A stretch of DNA of 64,000 bases, taken from Pteria penguin. Its lineage: Eukaryota > Mollusca > Bivalvia > Pterioida > Pteriidae. Where the stretch lies: NCBI GenBank assembly GCA_035048485.1, contig CM068580.1, forward strand, positions 36,679,585 to 36,743,584, in the 5' to 3' direction. The position numbers and the translations under genes are program-made. Shown here piece by piece: positions 32,930 through 44,248 of the stretch (positions within the stretch are counted from its first letter, which is position 1; every line of letters starts with the position of its first letter). The notes beneath the pieces were generated by a model. That model saw nothing but the letters and a program-made list of their open reading frames with translations, was not told where the DNA came from and did no database searches.

Positions 32930-33362
32930 GGAATTGTCAAAGTATGGCTATTGCATCTTTACGTTCGCCGTACATTACTGGTATCGTTTCTTCAGCCACC
33001 TCGTCGTCACTAATGTCGCATGGTCAGGTCTCGTCCTCAGGGAAACTGGCGCGCATTTTCTCCTCAGTCCGGGCAGCTTAGCTTTCCAGGTTGCCATCGT
33101 TTGTGATGAAGGCATCAAACTTCTAGCTATCAACATCCTCTGGCGGCCGGACATTGTCAGTTTCGGTTGCGTCGTTGTCTGACGAAACAAAGCCAGCCTT
33201 TCGGAAGCAGTTGGCGATGGTTGTGGGTTTGGCGGTTCGCTAGGCCTTACTGAGTAAGTGGATGGCATCTAGTGAGGTCAGTCTTCACGCAGTGCCACTG
33301 GCTAACAGCGTCATCTTGTCGATGTTTTCGGTGATCTTGCGTACGATCTGGCTTCGGCAGTT
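32930..33362 (-). pseudogene. Decayed pogo/Tigger-type transposase C-terminal region
   Basis: The minus strand reads RSQIVRKITENIDKMTLLAS, then after a break LTSLDAIHLLSKA, stop, RTAKPTTIANCFRKAGFVSS. The DAIHLLSKAW-x(5)-T-x-ANCFRKAGF pattern is typical of the C-terminal end of pogo/Tigger DDE transposases. Further acidic sequence (EDETxPCDISDDEVAEETIP) follows. Several in-frame stops show it is dead. Confidence 0.8.
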
Positions 33363-34572
33363 GGTAATTAATTAATCCTTTCATCCCTACCGCTACGGCC
33401 TGTTCGACAAATAACGTGTGATTTGGTCAACAGCTTTTACCTGGACAGGTGTGAAACCATTTATCTCTAATTGATAGGTCGCTCGCACCGGAGTAAACAA
33501 CATGACCTCGGGCGTGATACAGTGAAGTTTTAACAAAGGTATACTTGATAGGATAATCGCGCTATTCAAATAAACGAAGTTGCTTCTTTATTCCAGTGTA
33601 ATACGTGGCGGATTTTCAATAGATTTAATAGAAAATGGTTTTGGATTTCAGCATCTTATTCAATAAAACGAAATATTCAATAATGCGACATTCAAATAAG
33701 TGGAGGGCACTGTATATCAAAATATCTAGGTTTTTTTTATTTGTTTAGTTTTCATTAACTTTCAAATGACTTGTATTGACAATCTGTGTATTGACCATTT
33801 ATGTAGTTGTCCATAAGGCATGTATGTAAGGTTGATATGCACTGGTCACTTTCTAGTGACGCAAGTTTCTTGTAATTTTATTGGTAAGTATGTATTCCTG
33901 CCGTTTTACTGGTACTGACCAGGTATTCACGATTTATACAAAGAACGCCATACAATACACATTGAAATTGATCACTGAATTCGGTACACGTATATTATGC
34001 GACATCTGCAACATCGACTTAACAGTAAGTTAGTCACTTTTTCCAACCTTATTCTATTATAACAATTCTATTTCTAATAATGATACAATATTTTTAATAT
34101 CTATCTTTTTAATTAATACCCATGCTTAATACATTTTGCATGTGTACAAATTTGAGCGTGTGGATGTTTCTGTATTTTTCCGTATGAAATAGTTATCATA
34201 TGTAAGCTTATATTAGTAAATATTTATTAAGATTTATCTATTTTACTCATAGGTAAAACATATATATATATCATCATTACCCATACTTTGTATGAACTTT
34301 GAATAAACCTTGATCCATGATCAGGTATATTTTTCTATTTCATAAATTTTATATCGAGCAAATGTATTAATTGTTGATATTTTCATTCTATCAATTGCAC
34401 TATCATCAAATGATATACATTTATTATGTTACTATACTTCGCATTGGTTTACGATATGTGAAGCATAATAGAAACTCTTAAATATCAGAAATTATCAAAA
34501 AGGGAAATAACTATTACATGTATTTAATACAATATTACGATATACTTTACTTAATATATATATATATTTATA

Positions 34573-35507
34573 CAGTCAAACTTCGATATCTCGAACACTG
34601 ATATCTCGAATAACCGGGATATCTCGAAGTCAAACGTCAGTTCCAAAAAAAATCCTTCATATTATGATTAAATTCACCCCGGATGTGTCGAACACTGATA
34701 TGTCGAATACCATGCTTATCTCGAGTACATTTTCAAGTCCCAAAGTTCTTATTTACCCGGGTTTATCTCGAAGTTGTCTTTTTATTGACAATATTCCCCG
34801 CGGTGTTACCCTAAACGACAGGTCGCTCGCGTGTTGTGATCAATTGGCCATGTCTGTGTACAAAGCCGCAGTAATTACATAATCGATTGCGTCTGTGCGT
34901 ACCCTGTTATTTATACCAAATATTAATAAATGTTGATAGCTGATTAAACTCGACACAAAATTAGATAATTACCATTAACTGTAAGTAGTGCTTTTCCATA
35001 CCTGCGTTTAAAGAAATTACTTTACACTGTTCATTAATTATCACTATTTCCCATCCGTGTGTATGTCTATGTATTTTTATGCAAAGTAAGAGTAATTAAA
35101 TCAAATTATGACGCGTGTCTTTATCTTGTCTTAAGTGTTAGCCCGTCCTCGGTTTTAGGTATAGTATAAGACAGTTATATCCAGTATTGGATGTTACTGG
35201 AATGGAAACATGACGTTTTCAGTTTTGGAGTATATTCTCTGTATGTTCATAAAATATAAAAGGTATGATGAGATTTAGATTAATTATTTAGGGCCAATAC
35301 AATATGTACATCTTCATGTGTATTTATTGATAAATACATGTATATCTCATACATCTACTGTAATAATCACAAATGTCAAATGAATCGGCGTACATTAACA
35401 ACTGCAAGATTTGTGATCCTAAACTGGAAATTTGGATATCTCAAACTACAGATATCTCGAAGTATTTTCCACGGTCCCTCCGACTTCGAGATAACGAGGT
35501 TTGACTG
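34573..35507. mobile_element. Pogo/Tigger-like non-autonomous element
   Basis: Ends CAGTCAAACTTCGATATCTC and, reverse-complemented, CAGTCAAACCTCGTTATCTC, flanked by TA. Internal ATATCTCGAA motifs repeat near both ends. 935 bp, no transposase recognised. A fragment of the same family end (GATAATGAGGTTT) lies at about 46420-46460. Confidence 0.87.
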
Positions 35508-37009
35508 TATATACGAACGCTTGATGTATTTTAATATGTATGTTTATCATGGATACTTATTATATTTCAGGGTTCAAAATTATCCTTCGTAATTATAACA
35601 AAATAAATCAAAAGGAACCCTGGACACAGGTGTAGCCACTACTAGCACTATTAGTACAGTAACAGTTCCCAGACGTTTGGCTGGTTTTATCATAATAGCC
35701 TAAATAGGCAAGAAATCATCCAAAATTTTTATCCCAAAAACAAAATGATATTGAAAGGAGAATAAAATTTTTTGGTAAAAATTTTTATCTATGCCTTCTA
35801 TATCATTTTATTTATCACATTCTGACCTACTTCAATATCCATACACTGGGGGAAAGGTGCTCATGATCAATGGACTTAAAATCAGTTTTTAAGGCCGAAT
35901 AATACAATATTTTCATTATAAGCTTTTTTATAAGAGATCAACTTTTGATTTTATCAAATGTCTTGTCTTTATATCCACTTATAATATCAGTAGACTAAAT
36001 CGTCCGAGAACTATTACAACGAAATTGGTATAAATGGCCGAAAAAGAGAGTCGTAAAGATGCATAAAATATTAGGTTAATGCAAGAGTTTTGTCATAAGC
36101 TTGACATTATTCTATACATAATGGGCAAACCATGCACTGTACCAAACTTCATGTATTTTGGTCTACTGTAGCAAAAGTTGCTTGCCGAAAACCTCAAAAA
36201 TCGTCCGGAAACTGTTACTGGACCAGTAGCCGGGACATGGACCACTATAGTCTATAATAGTATAATATACGGACTTGGCTGCAAGAAGTAATGAATAGTC
36301 CAAAGTACTCTTGATGTTATCAACGTTTATTCACTTTCCCCACATACTTGATGAATATCTGGATCATATTAAAGTTTTGCACTCTTACCAATACCCTAAA
36401 ATATACTTTTCCCATTCCAGAGAGGGGTAGTAGCAAGATTAAGGGGTGAATTTCAGACGTTCTGGTTCATAGAACTATGTGTGTTGATTTTCAATCTTTG
36501 CGTCAGTAAATTTAACTTTCAAAATTGAAGGATCAGTGATAACTGTAGTAAAATGATAGTGATGGAAGCAGATTTTATTTTATTATTTACATTTTCATGT
36601 CGTACCGAATTTAAGCGGATGTAAAAGGACTGACTGTGAATTCTGGGTAGAGCAAGTGCTCGTTTCGGATGTTTATCCAATATCTGCATATAAAGTCTAA
36701 AGGACATCCGAATGAAAACTATGATCACCAAAATGTTTCAAACAAAGATTTAATTAAGTTGTGCATATATATTTTGTATGACACTGATCCTTCGTTACAG
36801 TAAACAAACCTTATATAGGACCTAATCGTTAAAATGCCTTAATTCGATGAAAAAGAACAGCATTTTGTTGCAGATGAATTAGAGATGAATTTGCAATATT
36901 ATCACTCTACTCTTTGAAGATATTTAGTAATTTACTGGTAAATACGAGTTTCTTGATGCTGCTTCTGCTCTGCCAGAGCGTGGTCATCAAAAATCTCTTT
37001 TGAGATTCT

Positions 37010-37565
37010 TACACTCTTCATCACCATATGCCTCTCATCCTCTCAATCACCATATGCCAGGCTCTCATCCTCTCCATCACCATATACCTCTCACCCTCTC
37101 CATCACCACATGCCAGACTCTCATCCTCTCCATCACCATATACCTCTCATCCTCTCCATCACCATATGCCAGACTCTCATCCTCTCCATCATCATATACC
37201 TCTCATCCTCTCCATCACCATATGCCAGACTCTCAACCTCTCCATCATCATATACCTCTCATCCTCTCCATCACCATATGCCAGACTCTCATCCTCAGTC
37301 CATCATCATATTACCTCTCATCCTCTCCATCACCATATGCCAGACTCTCATCCTCTCCATCATCATATACCTCTCATTCTCTCCACCACCATATGCCTCT
37401 CATTCTCTCCATCACCGTATGCCTCTCATCCTCTCCACCACCATATGCCTCTCATCCTCTTCATCATCATATGCCTTTCATCCTCTTCATCACATATGCC
37501 TCTCATCCTCTCCATCATTGTATGCTTCTCATCCTCACCATCACTATATGCCTCTCATCCTGTAA
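37010..37565 (+). repeat. Pyrimidine-rich minisatellite with a 56-bp (30+26) then 26-bp unit
   Basis: CTCTCATCCTCTCCATCACC followed by ATATGCCAGA (30-bp form) alternates with a 26-bp form ending ATATAC for about six pairs, then switches to about eight 26-bp monomers ending ATATGC. All three forward frames stay open for 150-210 codons because the unit lacks stops. No coding function is implied. Confidence 0.93.
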
Positions 37566-38930
37566 TTTCTATCCACAGATTCCTCACCATCATCCTCTCT
37601 TTTACCCAGTCCCTGTCATATTAGGATTTTGAACTTGATTTATTTAGCACCACATAACACTCAAGCACCAAGTAAGATGTAAACATATTGATCTTGTTAT
37701 TAGATTGCGTTTAATACCATTACACAGCACTTAATTTTGAATTTTAATAAGCACATAAACGATTATGATTACGTTGGATCTAAACCATTTAATAACCAAA
37801 CAAAATAGCATTATGTGGTGACATTTTGCGGCGCGATAAAATGTTATTCAGTTGCCAAATGGGCAAGAATTTCATGATTTGAAGGTGCTGAGTGCCAATT
37901 CAAACATGACTCAGGGCGAGTGGTAATCCAACCCCCTGAATAATAACCTTTTACAATATAATGAATACATGTACCCTGTCTGTCACTTCTTATCTTAATG
38001 CAGCACATTAATTACAGTCAGATATTTTATGACTAAAACTTTGAAACTCAAAACCCCCAGAAGAATGAGGCAATCAGATTGCAGTCCTGACTGCCATCCT
38101 ATTCATTTTATTACTAAGAAAACTTTGAAATTTGAGTCTACCAAAACTTAAATTGATTTCAAAGGTCCCTTACACTTTAATATATGGAAATTTGACTGAT
38201 TTACAAAAATATTGCATAAGGTTTGCTCAATATATACAAATGCAGCATTCATAATTTTTGTTTTATTGTGCATACTTTGTTTTATAGGCTACCAATCAAA
38301 ATGAGGTTATCAGGTATATAGTTGATAATTATTAATTGCTGTATGCTTAACAAGTTCATGTGTATAATTTGCTTTAATTTCTTTGGTAGTCGGGCAAAAT
38401 GTGGTTAAGAACTGAAACTTTTTTTCTGTACTGTGCCGTAGTACATATATAGTGTATGTACATAATTTTAATGCATAGATTTCAACTACTAAATTATCCG
38501 GCTTTTGTGTTGACATTTGTAACATTTTCTTTCATTTCATTTTGTGGCTGTGGTTTTGGGATAACTTATGAATGCAGCGATTTTAAACCACTCAAATTTA
38601 AGTACTTTCAAATACTTAAAGGCAAATTGGTCGATGTCTTTTCATTTCTTATATTAAAAAATAAGAGCTTTTATAGATGTTGTTAAATATTTCTCGATGT
38701 GTTCGTAAATTTCATATTCAGTAGGTGAATGTTATATTACTTCAAAAATACTTGTTATAATATTTTGCTATTTTTTTTATATCAATATAATTTCCATTTT
38801 TAACACACAATAATATACAGATTTCCATCAAAAGGTTAGAAAATCCAGAAATTGAAAAACCAGTAGAATTTTTCAATTCATTATTATACATGTACCGGTA
38901 AATGTAATATTGCTTTGAAAACAATTTTAT

Positions 38931-39080
38931 ATGATTTCTTTTGAAGGTAAAAAGAAGATTAAAGGCATATTGAAAATGCCTGTACTTTCTGAAGAAAGAC
39001 CCAAAACTCTTCGGAGTGGGATCTCACTCCAGCCTAAGTACTCTGTACAGCATAGATCTGACATGCTAATAACAGAACAG
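38931..39080 (+). CDS. HEAT gene exon 1 seen
   Basis: KKKIKGILKMPVLSEERPKT then LRSGISLQPKYSVQHR and SDMLITEQ, donor GTATGT, phase 0. An in-frame TGA at 38916 and ATG at 38931 would make this the first coding exon. Alternatively TTTCTTTTGAAG (ending 38946) is an acceptor and translation starts upstream; both fit the frame. Confidence 0.75.
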
Positions 39081-42000
39081 GTATGTTTACTGACCCTGAT
39101 ATTTTGACCACTTCATGTAATCATTTCTTATTTTTGAGATCTCTTTTGTTTTTCATATAGTTACTTTCATAATCCTATATCATAAAGATTAACAGTAAAT
39201 TTTGAACTTTTAATGGTGTATTTTGATCAATATTGTTGGTTCCTGTGATTTTGTTTTTTTATTTTAGTTCACAAGATTAATGTCCAGAGAGTTATTGTCT
39301 TCTTACTTCCATGCGGTGGCAGCCGCGTCCTCATGCACAAAAACTTTAACCAGGGCTATACATTTGAACCGTTAGCGGTAGAGCTTTGATACTTCACACA
39401 TAGGTTCCTCATGACAAGAACTTTCTTTTTATACCATGACTGGTGACCTTGACCTTAGACTTATAACCTGGGTTTTATCTTTTGAACCAATAAGGGTAGG
39501 GCTTTTATATTTATCACATAGGTTCCTCATGACAAAAGCATTCAATTGATACCATGATCCTTGACCTTGGACTTTGATCTAGTTTTCAAAAACTTTGATA
39601 TGGGCTATATCTTTTGAACCGGTAGTGGTAGAGCTTTGATACTTCACACATAGGTCCTTTGTGCCAAGAGCTTTCTTATGATACCTTGACTTTTGACCCT
39701 GTGGAATTTGACTTACTTTGAAATACTGTTACCTGGGCCAAAGGCTCAAGTGAGCTATAGTCATAGTGTGCCGTCCGTCGTAGTCCATCCGTCGTTAACT
39801 TTTTCACATTTTCAATTTCTTCTCTGGGACTGCAGTGCAGAGTTGGATCAAACTTTGTATATATACTGTACTCAAGGTCCCCTACTAAAACTGTGTTCGG
39901 GATCCAGATTCCTTCAGGGATGGATCCAGGGCCGGGCCAAAAGTGCCCAAAACGGTACCCCTTTTAAAAAATCTTCTCCAGAACCTGAGTTCATAAATGG
40001 GGAAACTAATTGCATTTCAACAATCTATAAAGATGGGTTATCCAAAATTGTGTTCGGGCTTAAGATGCATAAATTTATGCTTTTTTGACGTGTTTCTGCA
40101 CTTAGTAATTTCAATGCAGAAAAGTGTCATGTTTTCAGTTAATTGATATTGATGATTTCTTACTGACTATTTTGATCATAATTATGGTAAAGAATATCAT
40201 TGTCAAAAAATTTTGTGAATATCTCAATTTTTGGATTTTTTATGAAGTTTTTAATACTTCCAAAAAAGGGGAGGGGGTTTGGCCATTTTTCACATTTCCA
40301 ACTTTTTCTGCAAAACTGTTGGAAGGATTTTGATAAATCTTGGTAGAAATAATTCACTAATGATCCCCTTCAAATTCTGTTGTTTTCGTCCAGACCTCTT
40401 TACAGGTGGCGCCACCATAGTCAAAAGTAGGTCACAAAAGAGTACCATCGATCTTTGAAAATATTCTTCTTCATACTGGCTGTATACAGCGACAAACAGA
40501 ATGCATAGAAATGATCTACAGGGATGAGTGAAGACGTATTGTTAATTTGGTTCCCTTCCAAAATCAAATTGTAGAATTTTTTTTCAACATTTGTTTGGAA
40601 TTGATGATTTCAATGCAAAAAAAGTGTCATATTTTCTAGTTAATTGATAATGATGATTTCTTATGGACTATTGTGATCATAATTATGGTAAGGAATGTTA
40701 CTTTGAAGGAATTTTGTAAGTATCTCAATTTCTGGATTTCTATGAATTTTCTAAGACTTCCAAATTAGGGTGTATAGGGACAATTCTTCACATTTTTAAC
40801 TTCTGCTGTTATACCACATGAAAGATTTTAATGAAACATGGTATACATGAAGTACTATAGGTCCTCTATCAATTTTGTGCATTTCATCCAAATTGGTCAA
40901 CAGATAATGCCACCATGTCTAAAACCTAGGTCTTACAATGGTACATATACCACTTGGTAATTAAAATATGGTTTTTAGATCTTACTCAACATATGAAAAT
41001 AGGCCATTTTAAGTTGGATCTGGACAACATTTGAAACAATTGTTGTTCATGACCCAGACTTGAAATCAGTCAACAAAAGGCCCCGCCTAAAAAAAATGAC
41101 AAACTTGTTGCCCTGAATCACATCTTGCAGAGACAAAGCAAATGCTTAATATCAAAATCACCTAAATGGATATGCAATAAAGTGTTGTTTTTTATTTTGG
41201 TCTGAAATAAAATTTTACTTATTTTCAACATTTGTGTTGACTTAGTCACAGTAATGCAAAAATAAATGACTTTTTCCTTCCTGTATGACTGATCATCTAG
41301 GTACTCAGGTGAGCTATATAGGCCCACTTGGGCCTCTTGTTATTTTGAAATATTAGATATAGAGATTTCACATATATTTCATTGAGACCAGAGCTTTTAT
41401 CTGGTTAACTTTTGATCTTCACCTTGAACTTGACCTTGAATTAAGAAAATATTTATATACATGTACATGCTTTCCCTCTGAGAAATTGGCACGCTTCCCA
41501 CTGGCAAGCAGTGTTATCTTCTGACAACTTTTGTTGATGTTATTCTATTGAACTGTCAGCATCTCTATTTTGAAAATTAAAAACCTTAATTTCAATGTTC
41601 AACTTTAAAATTGATACACTGTAGATGCTACAGTTGATGTCATTAAGTTAACTTCCATGTTGCTCAGTGAAAGTTGCAGCCTAAGGATGAGTACCATATT
41701 GTTGGTGTTCTTGGAAAATAAAGTCAACATGCCACATATAAATTCTCCAAGAATCAATTTGTAGTTCTTGGAACTGTATGTGACATGCTAACAGTAACTT
41801 AATACAAAATGTTTTTTGGAGAAATTGCACAATATGACATGCTGGCTTCATTTCCTCATTCCTTACATTTCTGATATTTTTGTTTCTACAAATACTTAAA
41901 GTTGTGATGCTAAAGTTGATTTTTCTTGTTAAAATTTCTACCTTGTTAATTGCTTAAATTTTGATTTGTACACTGACATTTTCATAATTCTCCCAACCTC

Positions 42001-43077
42001 ATTTTTTATTGTGATGATATGATAAGCAGTTGTTGGTGTACATGTACTAACACCGCCAATTATGGTGCATGTATTACAGTAACTTCATGAACGCAAAATC
42101 TTCAAGGGAAATATAATGGTAATGAAAATGTTCGATGATAGAATTTTTGTTTTGTTTATCTATGTTTCTTGGAAAATATTTGTGTATGCCAATAATTCCA
42201 AATCCAAATCCAAATGTTTTAAACTTGAATAAACTATTATAGTCAACTATACATAACGATTTGATAAAAAAATAATGAAGGAACATCCATATTGTGATAT
42301 GCAGTTTTGAGGGACTAAACATTTATTTATTGTATCAGACAACCTCAGACATTTTGTAATGATATTTTTATATAAAGAATACTATCACAATTTGATAATT
42401 TTGTTTAAAATCTAGAGAAATGATAAAACTGTATCTTCTGTTTTTTGTAGATTGAAACAGTTACAGACAGACAAAATAATTTGATGAATGTGCTTGACAA
42501 ACTAGATAATGCTAAAACAGAAGAAGAAATCGACACCTTAAGGGCTGAGGCCCAAGCATTGAAGGAAAAAGCAGATGCTGGACTAGTCATTTTAAATGTA
42601 AGTCATGATGGCCTTTTGCAGTATTAAGCATACATCAAATCATGTATCCTTTACAAAGGATTAAAATATACACATGTATACATATTGATACTAACTAGAT
42701 ACCAGTATATTGAAACGTTGATTTCAGATTCTGTACAAGATAAATCATGAATTGAAGTATGCAAGACTTGACCTTGAGGAGGCATTAAATCATCAGCAAG
42801 GAGATATATTAGCTGCTAGGAAACGTGTCATGTGGTTAGAGGATAGAATGGGCATGCTATGTGGGAAAGTTAGACTTAGAGTAAGTAACACTAATTGTCA
42901 CCATAGGAACAAAAAGACGCAACATTTAAGTAAAAGATCTTAATTGACTAATCTCTTAGCTTGTTGGTTTGATCTTAATGAAGAAAACTGAGAGAGCATT
43001 GAAAAAGATGACTTACAGATCTTGCTTGAAATTATTTTGTTCCATCTTTTATACATGAATTAATTAGAATATATACC

Positions 43078-43124
<47 letters not shown>

Positions 43125-44213
43125 TATATATATATATATTTATATATATATATATGTATGTATGTATACGTTAATTTTGTTTATCAAAAAGTCATATGTT
43201 AATATTAAGTGCTATAAAATCCAGGGACAGGTATCCAATAGACCAACCCAGCGAACACGAGGATCAACAGAGCGAGGAGGGATGACCATAACTTTTAGGT
43301 CTAATGTATCTGACAGTGACATGAGTGATGAGGAAGAACCAGATTTTGGTAGGGGTAAAGTACTACCCCCTATCCAACAGAATTCTGATTCTGAAGACTA
43401 TCCTCGGGACCAGGGTAGAGGAGGCATGAGGATGGTAGACACTCCCTCTATGAGTGGATCAGAGGACTATCGTGACATGCAAATGAGGCGACCTGGAATG
43501 ATGGATACTCCGTCATCAGCAACAAGCTCATCAATGTCTCCTGCTAAGATGGCTGTTTTACAACAAAAAGGAATGAATGAATACTCTGATAGTGATGAGT
43601 CCGATGAAGATAACACCAGTCCCGTTCCTCACACTGCCCCAAGTCCTGTACAAAGTTCTGTCCCCCCAGAAACACCTGTACAACAAAAGTCATCTCCACA
43701 TTCCAGTAAGGAAGGGTCTGAGGGTGAGGATCAGATAGGAGAGCTGCCTTCTATGTTTCAGCGTGATCATAAAGACTTACACACACCTAAATCTCCAATG
43801 ACAGTACAAGGACCTCCTATGTCCAGTACTCCTGATGATGTTCCTCCTGCTCCAGCTCCTGATGGCACTCCTGACCCTAACAAGATGGAACATCTGGAAT
43901 CAGAAGAACAGGTAAGTATTCCTGATGATATTCTTCCTGCTGTTGTTTCTCATGATCCTGATAGGATATTATTTCAGACTCAAAAGGACAGATAAGTACT
44001 CCTGATGATAGTCTTCCTCCTGCTGATTCTCCTAATCCTAATAGGATATTATTTCAGACTCACTACTCTTGATGATAATCCTCCCTTTGTACATTGAGGC
44101 TCATGTGCATGTAGCTTTGATATGTATTTTCAAATCAAGTCAATTAACAGCTTATTCACTTGAGTAAAAAGTACATGATGTGTTTGAAAATACATGTACA
44201 TTTTTGTTAACAT

Positions 44214-44248
<35 letters not shown>

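Larger units (their letters stand above)
31725..33712 (-). mobile_element. Pogo/Tigger-like element with decayed transposase and a nested insertion
   Basis: Ends CAGTGCAAGCCGCTTAATTG and, reverse-complemented, CAGTGCCCTCCACTTATTTG, flanked by TA (31723-31724, 33713-33714). ATTCAAATAAACGAA motifs occur at both ends. The interior carries a transposase relic on the minus strand and a nested element at 32188-32854. Confidence 0.87.
29553..38930. other. Region between divergent RPS15A and the HEAT gene
   Basis: Should contain the RPS15A 5' UTR exon and both promoters, but I could not pinpoint a TOP-type start or core promoter. It is dominated by transposons (29976-30586, 31725-33712, 34573-35507), TGACCTT-type repeat (29640-29975 and 30590-30840) and a minisatellite (37010-37565). 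35510-37000 and 37620-38900 look unique; nothing coding recognised. Confidence 0.55.

Noticed and set aside
32712..33182. 156-codon plus-strand open frame
   Set aside because: It is the antisense shadow of the decayed pogo-type transposase on the minus strand and crosses a nested transposon end and a C run.
37000..37632. His/Ser/Pro-rich open frames of 150-210 codons
   Set aside because: They are produced by a stop-free minisatellite and exist in all three forward frames at once; no evidence for translation.
43162..43224. ATG at 43162 as the start of a 277-codon gene
   Set aside because: The segment follows a TA microsatellite and contains the acceptor AAAATCCAG; exon 4 starts at 43225 in phase with exon 3. 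The open frame past 43911 is intron.
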